64,000 nt of DNA. Origin: Bacillus albus. Its GTDB lineage: Bacteria > Bacillota > Bacilli > Bacillales > Bacillaceae_G. How positions within the stretch are numbered: position 1 is the first letter of the stretch; each line of letters opens with the position of its first letter. The notes beneath the pieces were generated by a model that did no database searches, was not told where the DNA came from, and saw only the letters and a program-made list of their open reading frames with translations. This document shows, in pieces, positions 17,603-26,120 of the stretch. The position numbers and the translations under genes are program-made. The DNA lies in the NCBI RefSeq assembly GCF_001884185.1, contig NZ_MAOE01000125.1, positions 113,970-177,969 on the forward strand. The letters run 5' to 3'.

Positions 17603-18192
17603 AACACGAAGGAGTAGCTGTCGAAGAGACTCATACAGGGAACACGATGGATGTTGCCGATCCAGTAACAACGATTGTTACATGGGAAATTCAACAAGGG
17701 AAAGAAAAACAGTTTGAAACATGGAGACATGAAATCGAAGCTGCCGCTACTAAATTCCCAGGGCATTTAGGTGTAAATCTAATATTCCCAAATAACGAAT
17801 CCAGAGAGTATACTGTTATTTTTCGCTTTGATACGTATGAGCATCTACGTGCTTGGCAAGAATCAGATGTTCGCCGAGATTTGTTAAAAAAGGCAGAACA
17901 ATTTCAAGTTACTAATCCAAGTTACAAAACTGAACGTAGTTTGGCTTATTGGTTTGTTACTCCGAAAACGCCAATTCCACCGCCAAAATGGAAAATGTCT
18001 ATTGTTACCCTTCTGGGTGTATGGCCTCTTAGCATGTTAGTTCCTAAATTGATAGGACCTATTATAAAACATATGAATCCTATTATGTCCGCTTTTTTTG
18101 TTTCTGTATGTATAGTGTCCTTGCTATCATGGGTAGTTATGCCGATTTTCGGTAAATTATTTCATCCATGGTTACAAAATAATAGGAAGTAG
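17599..18192 (+). CDS. ABM-domain protein with C-terminal membrane anchor
   Basis: 197 aa. Residues ~22-95 form an antibiotic-biosynthesis-monooxygenase domain (VTTIVTWEIQQGKEKQFETW, ...YTVIFRFDTYEHL), a small ferredoxin-like fold. After the domain, residues ~132-150 and ~158-180 are hydrophobic and should span the membrane twice. ABM proteins are cofactor-free monooxygenases or dimeric binding proteins; membrane-tailed forms are less common. The start overlaps the upstream stop, and the amidohydrolase follows within 14 bases, so it belongs to the same transcript. Confidence 0.72.
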   Translation: MKHEGVAVEETHTGNTMDVADPVTTIVTWEIQQGKEKQFETWRHEIEAAATKFPGHLGVNLIFPNNESREYTVIFRFDTYEHLRAWQESDVRRDLLKKAEQFQVTNPSYKTERSLAYWFVTPKTPIPPPKWKMSIVTLLGVWPLSMLVPKLIGPIIKHMNPIMSAFFVSVCIVSLLSWVVMPIFGKLFHPWLQNNRK

Positions 18193-18205
18193 ACGAGGTG
18201 TGAAT

Positions 18206-20041
18206 ATGAATTTACCGGATATGATCTTATATAACGGAAAAATTACTACCCTTGATCCTTCTCAACCTGAGGTGTCTACTATCGCCATAACTGATGGTTT
18301 AATAACTGCAGTAGGTGGAGATGAAATTCTTAATAGTGCCACAGAAAAAACAAAAAAAATAGACCTTAAAAGAAAGAGAGCTATTCCAGGTCTGAATGAC
18401 TCTCATATACACGTTATTCGTGGCGGTCTTCATTATAATATGGAATTACGATGGGAAGGTGTGCCTTCACTTGCCATAGCTCTCGAAATGCTCAAAGAAC
18501 AGGCAAGGCGTACACCTGCTCCTCAGTGGGTAAGAGTAGTTGGAGGTTGGTCTGAATTTCAATTTAAAGAGAGACGGTTGCCAACTTTAGAAGAGATTAA
18601 TGCTGTTTCTGAAGACACACCTGTCTTTGTGCTACATCTTTACGATAGAGCACTTGTAAATCGTGCTGGGCTGCGTGCACTGGGATACACAAAAGATACC
18701 CCAGACCCTCCAGGCTGCTTAATTGAGCGAGATAAACGAGGTAATCCAACGGGCCTTTTAATTGCGAATCCTAACGCTTCTATTCTTTATTCAAGTTTGG
18801 GTAAAGCACCAATACTTAATTTTGACGACCAAATTAATTCAACTCGCCATTTTATGCGCGAATTAAATAGATTAGGTATTACAAGTGCTATTGACGCAGG
18901 TGGCGGATTCCAAAATTATCCTGATGATTACAAAGTTGTTGAACATTTAGCCGAGAAGGAACAATTAACTTTGCGTATTGCTTATAATCTATTTACGCAA
19001 AATCCTAATCATGAATATGAAGACTTTGCTTCATGGGCCAAAATTGTTTCTCCAGGTCAAGGAACTGATAAGTATAAAATGAATGGTGCCGGAGAAATGT
19101 TAGTATTCTCGGCAGCCGATTTCGAAAAATTTCAAATGTCACGTCCTGAACTAGCTACGATGATGGAAGCTGACTTAAAGAAAGTAATTTCTCTATTAGT
19201 GGAAAACCGTTGGCCATTCCGTTTACATGCAACTTATGACGAGTCAATCACACGATTCTTAAATGTATTTGAGGAAGTCAACAAAGAAATCCCTTTTAAT
19301 GGTCTACGATGGTGGTTTGACCATGCAGAAACAATCTCAGATCGTAGTATGGAACGTGTTAAGGCTTTAAATGGCGGTATTGCCATCCAAGACCGCATGG
19401 CTTTTCAAGGTGAATACTTTGTTGATTTATATGGAAAGGAAGCTGCAAAGCGTACTCCTCCAATTTATCGGATGTTAGACCTAGGTATACCTGTTGGCGC
19501 TGGTAGTGATGCAACTAGGGTTTCCAGCTATAACCCTTGGGTCGCTCTTTACTGGATGGTTGCCGGAAAAACCATTGGTGGACTTTCGATATACGATGAA
19601 AAAAATAAACTTGATAGAAAAGTAGCCCTGGAATTATATTCAAAAGGAAGTGCGTGGTTCTCTGGTGATGAAGGTAAAAAAGGAACCCTTGCAGTAGGTC
19701 AGTTTGCTGATCTTGCTGTATTGTCTTCTGACTACTTTACTGTGCCAGAAGAAGAAATCAAGAACCTTGAATCATTACTCACCATTATGGGTGGGCAGGT
19801 TGTTTATGGAAATGATGAATTTAAAAATTTATCACCTGAATTGCCACCAGCATCACCTGATTGGGCACCGACGGGAGTTTATGGCTATGGTGGTGCTAAC
19901 CTAGCCAACACTATACTTTCCCATGATTCCCATGATAACAAGTTACATAGTTGTAGTAACCCTCTCCATCAACACACTCATACCGTAATAGGAAAAGATG
20001 GAACTAAATGGGGTATTGGTTGTACTTGCTTTGCTTTCTAA
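18206..20041 (+). CDS. YtcJ-like amidohydrolase with Cys/His-rich tail
   Basis: 611 aa from the ATG at 18206, eight bases after GAGG; an in-frame GTG two codons earlier lies on the ribosome site itself. The amidohydrolase-3 fold is shown by the HxH metal motif in NDSHIHVIRGG, a central TIM barrel, and the GAGSDATRVS block near the end. Relatives remove N-acyl or N-formyl groups or hydrolyse cyclic amides. The last ~40 residues are unusual, with six histidines and four cysteines (HDSHDN, SCSNPLHQHTHT, GCTCF), a possible extra metal site. Last gene of the operon, before a strong terminator. Confidence 0.8.
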   Translation: MNLPDMILYNGKITTLDPSQPEVSTIAITDGLITAVGGDEILNSATEKTKKIDLKRKRAIPGLNDSHIHVIRGGLHYNMELRWEGVPSLAIALEMLKEQARRTPAPQWVRVVGGWSEFQFKERRLPTLEEINAVSEDTPVFVLHLYDRALVNRAGLRALGYTKDTPDPPGCLIERDKRGNPTGLLIANPNASILYSSLGKAPILNFDDQINSTRHFMRELNRLGITSAIDAGGGFQNYPDDYKVVEHLAEKEQLTLRIAYNLFTQNPNHEYEDFASWAKIVSPGQGTDKYKMNGAGEMLVFSAADFEKFQMSRPELATMMEADLKKVISLLVENRWPFRLHATYDESITRFLNVFEEVNKEIPFNGLRWWFDHAETISDRSMERVKALNGGIAIQDRMAFQGEYFVDLYGKEAAKRTPPIYRMLDLGIPVGAGSDATRVSSYNPWVALYWMVAGKTIGGLSIYDEKNKLDRKVALELYSKGSAWFSGDEGKKGTLAVGQFADLAVLSSDYFTVPEEEIKNLESLLTIMGGQVVYGNDEFKNLSPELPPASPDWAPTGVYGYGGANLANTILSHDSHDNKLHSCSNPLHQHTHTVIGKDGTKWGIGCTCFAF

Positions 20042-20044
20042 GTC

Positions 20045-20075
20045 AAAACCACCGGTATAATGCCGGTGGTTTTCT
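20045..20075 (+). terminator. Terminator after the amidohydrolase gene
   Basis: AAAACCACCGG and CCGGTGGTTTT form an 11-bp stem with a 7-base loop, followed by CTTT. The remaining ~280 bases before the LysR gene show nothing else. Confidence 0.85.
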
Positions 20076-20359
20076 TTATGCAATAAGAATATGTAAAAAG
20101 AAATAGCAGTATATCCCTAATGGAATCTATTACTATGCGATAAGATCAAAGAGTTAATTGATTAACTTGACTTGTTTTTAACAGCCTTCTCTCCTTGCAA
20201 AGTCTGCCCTTTTCCCCTTAAGTAAAAGTCCATGGTATTCCCTTTTGAAGCGACTACACCACACATATAAATCTACTTACCCTTTGACTGTAATTTAGGT
20301 CTTCTCCCAAGAATTATGTATCATTTTTAATTCTCACACTATAATCATTATTATTTTTA

Positions 20360-21238
20360 TTATACTAATGCTTTTTCAGGATTATTTAACTTCTGCATAA
20401 AGATACGTGCTGCAAAACTTAAAAATTTATCATCAAAGTGAATAAGATTAATATCTTGACTTGGTGTTGGATCAGTAATACGAACTATGCTCAAAGTATC
20501 ATTATTAACAAAGTTAACCAGTGAAAGAGGTATTATGGCAACCCCATGTCCATTGTATACAAGGCTCAATAAAGAAATAGAGGATTTTGTTTCTATATTT
20601 GCTTCAGATAAAGATAACCCTAAACTCTCACAATATATCTTAATAGATTCACGACAACTACATGAAACCATTACTCTACTGAGCCCTACTAATTCTCGAA
20701 AAGAAACAAATGATGTTTCATTCAAAGGATGATTTTTTGGAATTACAAGGACGAGCTCTTCACTATACAAAAGGGTGTTTGTTAATGTGTCTGGAATTTG
20801 AGCACTACGTGTAATCCCGAAATCAATATTTTTGTCAACGATTTGATTTACAGCAACTTCGGATTCTATAATCTTTACTACAATGTTGGGATAATGTTGT
20901 TGAAACTTCATAATATAAGGTGTTAAATAAGTGAGATCCTCTAATAAACCTCCTATAGTAATCACACCTCTTTTTACACCCTTTAATTCAAAAATCTCAT
21001 TATAAACGTCATCAAATTGTTGCATAATAAATTTTCCTTTATCAAATAGCAGCTTACCTGCTTCTGTCATTTTGATACCTCTTCCAACTCGATGAAACAA
21101 GGGTGTATCAAGTTCACCTTCTAAAACACGTATTTGTTGACTTAAAGTCGGCTGTGAAATACCTAGAACTTCCGCAGCTTTAGTAAAACTATTATTATTA
21201 CAAACTTGAATAAAATACTCTAAATGACGTAATTCCAT
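20360..21238 (-). CDS. LysR-family transcriptional regulator
   Basis: 292 aa, full length. The N-terminal winged helix-turn-helix (MELRHLEYFIQVCNNNSFTK, AAEVLGISQPTLSQQIRVLE) is classical, followed by the linker and an effector-binding domain (~88-285). It faces the amidohydrolase gene tail to tail. Since no other regulator is near, it probably controls the isochorismatase-ABM-amidohydrolase operon and perhaps the divergent hydrolase, through the TATAG/CTATA repeats near 15919-16013. The effector is unknown. Confidence 0.85.
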   Translation of the reverse strand: MELRHLEYFIQVCNNNSFTKAAEVLGISQPTLSQQIRVLEGELDTPLFHRVGRGIKMTEAGKLLFDKGKFIMQQFDDVYNEIFELKGVKRGVITIGGLLEDLTYLTPYIMKFQQHYPNIVVKIIESEVAVNQIVDKNIDFGITRSAQIPDTLTNTLLYSEELVLVIPKNHPLNETSFVSFRELVGLSRVMVSCSCRESIKIYCESLGLSLSEANIETKSSISLLSLVYNGHGVAIIPLSLVNFVNNDTLSIVRITDPTPSQDINLIHFDDKFLSFAARIFMQKLNNPEKALV

Positions 21239-21465
21239 TCTTGATACCCACTCTCCGCTTTATGAAAGATTTATAATGAAAAGGACGATATGTATACGTT
21301 AATATAACAACTTTATTCCCTACTGTACTAATTGAAATTATACGATTTATTCATTTTGTATTATAATACATTTACTACCACTTATTAATTTTTCCTCCTA
21401 TTTATTTAATTTATATTTAATTAGGATATTACTAAACAGAAATAGCCTCTACAAACTTACAATTT

Positions 21466-21836
21466 CTATGCGTAATATCCTAACTTTTTCAACTGTTTCA
21501 TTACCATTTTTTCTCAATATAGTCCAAACTACCAAATATTTGCCGAATCCCCTCTTTATGCTGAGGAAAAATAATATTCATTGATTCAATACCTTCTGAA
21601 GTAATTGACGCATACGTGATACTACCACTTGCAAATAATATTTTGTCTCCAAGTTTTTGTATAGGCTGATCGCCTTTACTGTATAGTAGCTTAAGCACTG
21701 CAAATTCTGTTGGATGAAGTCCATAAATTTTTATATCCTTTTCAATACGTTTAGTGATTGACTGTAATTCCTTTGATAATATAACAAATAACTTTAAAGA
21801 TAAGCTCTCATCGTTAATCACGCTCGTAATTACCAA
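21466..21836 (-). pseudogene. MarR-family regulator, broken by an internal deletion and a frameshift
   Basis: The reading frame gives a MarR start (LSLKLFVILSKELQSITKR) and recognition region (GDKILFASGSITY) but jumps directly to ASITSEGIESMN. The ~28-30 residues of the wing and following strand that normally separate two TY motifs are missing. The frame then stops at EKKW, while another frame continues as VMKQLKKLGYYA to a TAG at 21466-21468. One base lost from the A-run (GAGAAAAAATGG) explains this. The true start is unclear (TTG or GTG). Two independent lesions make a functional regulator unlikely. Confidence 0.75.
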
Positions 21837-22010
21837 TCCTTTACAACTTATCTTGAATTCGAGATTTATTATATTATCGTCAAAATATTATGTCAATCAT
21901 TCATTTTAGCTTTATCAAGCCACTTATAATTTATTTCTCAACATAAGACATATGGAATTAGAAGAAAACAATTGTTACTATATAAGTATCTCAATTACGT
22001 TATTTCTTTT

Positions 22011-22045
22011 AAAGAGAGCTTGTTGTCTAACGCAAGTTCTCTTTT
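22011..22045. terminator. Hairpin upstream of bcr1 copy A
   Basis: AAAGAGA-CTTG pairs with CAAG-TCTCTTT around a short loop, followed by TT. No gene clearly reads into it from either side. It may be left from a lost gene. Confidence 0.45.
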
Positions 22046-22117
22046 GTCATATTCTAAATTGAATCGGAACAAATTTCAGATGATGCGTCTGCCTATGTAT
22101 ATGATATAGTTTTAAAA

Positions 22118-22159
22118 AAAGATTAGAGCCCTCCTACAAAAAGGAGCGCTCTAATCTTT
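22118..22159. terminator. Hairpin immediately before bcr1 copy A
   Basis: AAAGATTAGAGC and GCTCTAATCTTT, with an inner CTCCT/AGGAG stem, form a long terminator-like structure. The bcr1 element starts four bases after it. Confidence 0.6.
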
Positions 22160-22162
22160 CAT

Positions 22163-22320
22163 ATAAAGTGAAACTTTAATCAGTGGGGGTTTTGTTCATC
22201 CCCCACTGATTATCAGCCCTCACCAATCGGACGTTTACGGACAGCCCGACTCCCACCTAACTTCTTTGCTCCAACTGAATTTTGAGGTGGGAGTTTTACT
22301 GTCCGTTAACGCGGGATAAA
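22163..22320. repeat. bcr1-type repeat element, copy A
   Basis: 158 bases including ATAAA at both ends, the 5-base target (TTTAT) known for bcr1 in the B. cereus group. Internal structure: a perfect 12-bp hairpin (AATCAGTGGGGG with CCCCCACTGATT), then an outer stem ACGGACAG/CTGTCCGT enclosing CTCCCACCT/AGGTGGGAG. No open reading frame, so it would have to be moved by another protein. The name rests on remembered features (size, target, host range), not on a database match. Confidence 0.72.
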
Positions 22321-22333
22321 ATTAGTACCTCAC

Positions 22334-22576
22334 TTAAGAAGTTTTAAAAGACAAGCTTGTTAATGATGCTCCAACACTTAAATCGTCATTTAATACGAGG
22401 GATAAACAAGCTACTAATGGTAATGTAATAGTAATTGAGCCATCAGAATTAATCACTATACTAGGACTAGATCCACACTCTTCTCCACCACTTACAATTG
22501 ATTCTACCCCGCCACTAGGAGTAAACGTAACAATAAGACACACATCGATACAAATATCATTTAAAGTATATGCCAT
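22334..22576 (-). CDS. Small uncharacterised protein, 80 aa
   Basis: No family recognised. A strong AGGGAGGGG site precedes the ATG, so the gene is probably real. The sequence is acidic and rich in Ser, Val, Leu and Ile, with four cysteines (9, 13, 34 and 57) and a Gly-Ser-rich centre (GGVESIVSGGEECGSS). The C-terminal half alternates hydrophobic and polar residues (INSDGSITITL), suggesting beta strands. No signal peptide. bcr1 begins 14 bases after the stop and its hairpins may serve as the terminator. A spore-surface or self-assembling role is conceivable but unsupported. Confidence 0.55.
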   Translation of the reverse strand: MAYTLNDICIDVCLIVTFTPSGGVESIVSGGEECGSSPSIVINSDGSITITLPLVACLSLVLNDDLSVGASLTSLSFKTS

Positions 22577-22796
22577 TACTTATACCCCTCCCTAAAACAA
22601 TTTATAATAAGCTATGTAGTAAAAAGGGCTAATGACACAAAAAATTTTAGAAGAAGGCGCATTAAGGTGTTTTTTCTATTTTCACAGAGACCTGCTCAAT
22701 TCATCCTTAAAAACACAAGGTAAAGTGAACCCGTTAAAGTCTATGGAATAAGCTCTAATCCCCCCTTATCTAAAGGAGGAACTATTATTATGGGAT

Positions 22797-22883
22797 ATGA
22801 TTATAGTAAGCGGTGGTACTTTTGAATTTGATCAAACCATTGTAAATCATAAAAACTATACAATTTCAAATGTAAATACATAA
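22797..22883 (+). CDS. Possible small ORF, 28 aa (perhaps frameshifted)
   Basis: AAAGGAGG precedes an ATG at 22790 whose frame stops after 11 codons (MGYDYSKRWYF). A second ATG at 22797 opens a frame reading MIIVSGGTFEFDQTIVNHKN and on to TAA at 22883, followed by a terminator. The good ribosome site and terminator suggest a gene unit, but the two frames do not join. It may be a short peptide gene with a frameshift. Confidence 0.25.
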   Translation: MIIVSGGTFEFDQTIVNHKNYTISNVNT

Positions 22884-22891
22884 AGCAATAC

Positions 22892-22925
22892 AAAATAGCC
22901 CCTTCTCACCAGCAGCGGCTATTTT
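22892..22925. terminator. Bidirectional terminator
   Basis: AAAATAGCC and GGCTATTTT enclose a 16-base loop. It lies between the small plus-strand ORF and the ArsR-type gene on the minus strand and could serve both. Confidence 0.75.
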
Positions 22926-22941
22926 ATATGAAAATACTTCA

Positions 22942-23241
22942 TTAGTTTATATATCCTAAAACACTTACAATCTTACTCGCTTTTAAATTATGAATATGAT
23001 AATAAATTTCTAAACCTTTTCGCTCAGCTCGTAACACTTTACCCTTCATTTTTGATAAATGTTGTGAAACTGTCGATTGTGGAATATTCAGCAATTCTGT
23101 TAATTGTGTTACATTACACGTTTTTCTCGTACTTAATTCATTTACAATTTGTAAGCGGATTGGATGCGCCATAATTTTCAAAATATCTACATCTTCTTCT
23201 GAAACTAAACTTTTTCTCATTTCACTTGTATATGTTGTCAT
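22942..23241 (-). CDS. ArsR-type regulator resembling PagR
   Basis: 99 aa winged helix-turn-helix protein with the core NVTQLTELLNIPQSTVSQHL. Length and sequence follow PagR of the anthrax virulence plasmid: MAHPxRLxIVNEL, PQSTVSQHLxKMxGKVL and GLEIYYxIxN are all recognisable from memory of that protein. There is no CxC metal site (one cysteine, Cys42), so metal sensing is unlikely. PagR represses its own operon and affects S-layer genes; this chromosomal relative may play a similar role. RBS AAAGGGG. Transcribed alone. Confidence 0.75.
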   Translation of the reverse strand: MTTYTSEMRKSLVSEEDVDILKIMAHPIRLQIVNELSTRKTCNVTQLTELLNIPQSTVSQHLSKMKGKVLRAERKGLEIYYHIHNLKASKIVSVLGYIN

Positions 23242-23467
23242 AGGACATTCCCCTTTTATATGAACTCCTTTTATTTTAATCTATTTCCAAAATATTTAAA
23301 ACTCCGATGTAAAACCTTTATATAAAAATAAAGGAATTTTAAATTTTTAAAAACAGAACGAAATACAATTCACTTTATTTATTCTTTCATTACATATGAA
23401 TAATAAAATATTAATATGTGCTCTATGTGAAGTTAGCCTAAATTTATAATGAAGATTTTTCAAATCA

Positions 23468-23536
23468 TTCACATGTAACTACCGATTTTTCTGCTTTGTG
23501 TTTCCCTTCTATCTTTGTTGTTTTCTTTCCTTGAGC
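23468..23536 (-). pseudogene. Degenerate fragment of a YrrS-like gene
   Basis: The minus strand reads AQGKKTTKIEGKHKAEKSV, then stops. This matches the neighbouring 23866-24567 product at AQEKKATKIEE joined to EEKQKAEKSV, as if all the tandem repeats between had been lost. No start site. The rest of the 23242-23865 interval (624 bases) holds only a terminator and short open stretches. Confidence 0.6.
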
Positions 23537-23783
23537 TTTTCATTGTTTTCTCTAGGTGCAGGAGTGTTGGTCATATAAAGATCGATAATACTAAGTCGTT
23601 TACTACGAGGAGAATATTTCCTTCCTTTCTATTTTCTTGTACAACTTAATCCTGTACTCGTTTTTTGTTGTTCTTTGGTTAATAGATGAACGCTCACACG
23701 AGATGAGACTTTATTGGTTATCAAAGTTGGTCCGCATCAGGATCTAACAAATGAGTCCAAGTAATTAATGCTGTCAACATAAC

Positions 23784-23814
23784 AAAAAGAGTCCTGATTG
23801 ATACGGACTCTTTT
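23784..23814 (-). terminator. Terminator after the YrrS-like gene
   Basis: AAAAGAGTCC and GGACTCTTTT enclose a 10-base loop, 52 bases after the stop of the gene that ends at 23866. On the minus strand the stem ends in TTTTT. Confidence 0.8.
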
Positions 23815-23865
23815 GTGAGTTTTTACAAAAGTAAACTTTTAAACACATAATTACATTTCTATTAT

Positions 23866-24567
23866 TTATTTCAACACTTGAACAGATGCTGGTTTCCACC
23901 CCTGATTCTCTACCCAATCAATATCAACCTTATATTTTTTATTACTTTGCTTATCTCGTACATTACCGTAGGCTTTATTATCACCATTATTCCCAATAAA
24001 ATCGAAAATCAATTGGCTCTCTGGAACATCAACAGCATAAGAAATTGCTTGTTTCATCTCACTCCAATCTACTGTTCCTTCTTTAAATTTCATTTCAGGT
24101 TTTGCTCCTTGCACTGTACCAATTGGCTTCCAAGAAGGATTAGTTTGAGAACCTTTTTCTTGAGATGCCGTTTTTTCTCCCTCTTTATTTTCATTTCCGT
24201 TCATTTTTACCGATTTTTCTGCTTTTTGTTTCTCTTCTAACAGTGCTGCTTCTTTCTCCTCACGTTTCTTCTCTTCTAGCAGTACTGCTTCTTTCTCCTC
24301 ACGTTCCTTCTCCTCTAACTGCGCTGCTTCTTTCTCTTTACGTTTCTTCTCTTCTAACTGCGCTGCTTCTTTCTCTTTACGTTTCTTCTCTTCTATCTTT
24401 GTTGCTTTCTTTTCTTGAGCAATTGCTTTCTTTGATGTATCAGAAGGGGAAAACAACTGGTATGTCACTATACCAACTGTCACTAATACCAAAGTAAATG
24501 CAATATTAAAAACCACCTTTTTACGACGATTTTGTTGTTTTTCTTGAAACCTGCTTACTTGTACCAT
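23866..24567 (-). CDS. YrrS-like membrane protein (DUF1510) with tandem repeats
   Basis: 233 aa. A basic start (RFQEKQQNRRKK) precedes one membrane span (~19-38). The outside part begins with a highly charged coiled-coil region of four 13-residue repeats (EEKKRKEKEAAQL-type, residues 59-110) and ends in a globular YrrS/DUF1510 domain (~140-233; VDWSEMKQAISYA, NQGWKPASVQVL). In B. subtilis yrrS neighbours a penicillin-binding protein gene; no such gene is near here. The repeats are likely to vary in number between strains. RBS GGGGG. Confidence 0.75.
   Translation of the reverse strand: MVQVSRFQEKQQNRRKKVVFNIAFTLVLVTVGIVTYQLFSPSDTSKKAIAQEKKATKIEEKKRKEKEAAQLEEKKRKEKEAAQLEEKEREEKEAVLLEEKKREEKEAALLEEKQKAEKSVKMNGNENKEGEKTASQEKGSQTNPSWKPIGTVQGAKPEMKFKEGTVDWSEMKQAISYAVDVPESQLIFDFIGNNGDNKAYGNVRDKQSNKKYKVDIDWVENQGWKPASVQVLK
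24238..24393 (-). repeat. Four tandem 39-bp repeats inside the YrrS-like gene
   Basis: Four in-frame units of 39 bases encode EEK(K/E)R(K/E)EKEA(A/V)(Q/L)L. The last two units have drifted (VLL, ALL), the first two are nearly identical, suggesting recent duplication. Confidence 0.85.
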
Positions 24568-24806
24568 TTTTTTAAACCCCCGAATTTATTTTCTCTTCTA
24601 ATCTTTATGCATCATTCTTATAATTCTTAATATTTTTATTAAACGATGGAAATAAATCACAATTCCCATACAAGATTTCATATCATAATAAAATTTGTAT
24701 TGTTTCAAGTATCTGACATATGTTATTCAAAAATATTTTAATACATTAAAAATTGATAAACTCCTATTCGTAAGAAACCTTCAATTTTATTCAAAGATGA
24801 TTCCAA

Positions 24807-25241
24807 TTACGTCCACATTAGATCTCCTGTAGAAATCTTTTTAACAATTAAGCCCCTTCTTCCCTTATTTATAATTTTCAAATTAAACTGCCCTCTATGG
24901 TACAATAAAGATGTGTTGTTTTCTACTGGGATATGTCGTAAAATCAGAAGGGATTTTATCTCTTTTACCTTTTTTTCAGAGTAACTTTCACCACTAGGAA
25001 ACTCTATTATTCCTAATGTAATCTTTAATTCACTTTCATCAAAAGTCCAATCCTTATTAAGTTCCCTTATCTTTTGTATAAAGCTTCTTTTGGTTTTTCC
25101 TATATAGATCAATGTTTCATTATTAGCATATACTCTAGAGATTGCAAATATTCCCTTCTTAAAAGCTTCTTCTCTATTATAAAAATCATTTAAACTATAC
25201 AATCCATACCATTTAATATGTACTGTTTCTATTAACCTCAC
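24807..25241 (-). CDS. GIY-YIG-like protein, orphan
   Basis: 144 aa starting at GTG. The N-terminal half fits a GIY-YIG fold: GIFAISR in place of GIY, LIYIGKT as YIG, then a helix with SFIQKIREL and, later, the usual strand KITLGIIEF. The catalytic Arg and Glu positions are not clear, so nuclease activity is doubtful. The C terminus (NKGRRGLIVKKIS) is basic. It stands alone in an AT-rich, decaying stretch. It could be a nuclease remnant of a mobile element or a nucleic-acid-binding protein. Confidence 0.5.
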   Translation of the reverse strand: MRLIETVHIKWYGLYSLNDFYNREEAFKKGIFAISRVYANNETLIYIGKTKRSFIQKIRELNKDWTFDESELKITLGIIEFPSGESYSEKKVKEIKSLLILRHIPVENNTSLLYHRGQFNLKIINKGRRGLIVKKISTGDLMWT

Positions 25242-25438
25242 CTCATTTTTAGATAATATTATAATTTCTGAATGTTCAAATTATTGTGGATACATAGCCT
25301 TGATTACTTGAATTATAAATAGTGCTTTTCAATAATACATTTTATTATTACTAATTTCAATAATGAATATGTATATCTCAACATGAATTTCCTATCATTG
25401 GTTTCGTCAAGTAAGGCTCATAATTCTCTTCGATAATT

Positions 25439-25740
25439 TTATCGTACTGTGGTGGGAGAATCCTTGTACAGTGGAGATAGCTTGTCAGCCGGATGAGTTG
25501 ATTTTTCGTTTTCTAAATACCTTTTCTTAAAATGATATGCGGTGTTTTCACGTAAGACGTCATTTGCATAGAATAGCGTACTTTTTTGTGGGAATTCGAA
25601 AATAACACCTTCACAGGAGTCGGACACTTGTCGATAAGCGACACGCCCCCTCTTTGATACATTTTGTTTGCTAAATTGATAAGCATTTCAAATTCCATCC
25701 CATCCCACGGCTTCCTAGTCCCATTGTTATTCCTCGCTTC
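25439..25740 (-). pseudogene. RecU-like Holliday-junction resolvase remnant
   Basis: The minus strand reads NGTRKPWDGMEFEMLINLAN then KMYQRGGVSLIDKCPTPVKV. This matches the N-terminal block of phage-type RecU (GM-E--LIN--N--Y---G--LI-K-PTPV). After it the homology ends, and two overlapping frames (to 25513 and 25439) share the sequence, one reading HFKKRYLENEKSTHPADKL. The catalytic Asp/Glu residues are absent. The rest of the 25242-26120 interval has no intact gene. A decayed prophage or plasmid fragment. Confidence 0.45.
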
Positions 25741-26120
25741 CTACTTGTAAATTTCTACTTCAATAAAATATGCAATATTTCATATTTTATTATTATAATA
25801 TTGATTTATTATTTATCATTTTCGATCCTATCATTGAAATTCATTAATAAACCAACATTTGTAATTTAATTCCTGATGTTTAATTCTGTTATAACACGTT
25901 AATTTTATATATTAAAATAATTATAATAGAATTTCTTGTTCTGTAGATCTATACTTGTTTTGTGTATTATATAGCGGAAGAGTAAGGTAAGAGTTACTCT
26001 TTGCTATTTTAGGAAAGGATTATTTTGTTAAAAAACTTATTTCAATTTATAATCGCTATCTTTTTCTTTAATTTTCCAGTAAAATCAAATGTAAATATTT
26101 TAATTACATAGGAGAAAGCA

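Noticed and set aside
24165-24497. 110-codon plus-strand frame rich in Leu and Ser
   Set aside because: Antisense of the tandem repeats in the YrrS-like gene; its repetitive nature is an artefact of the repeats.
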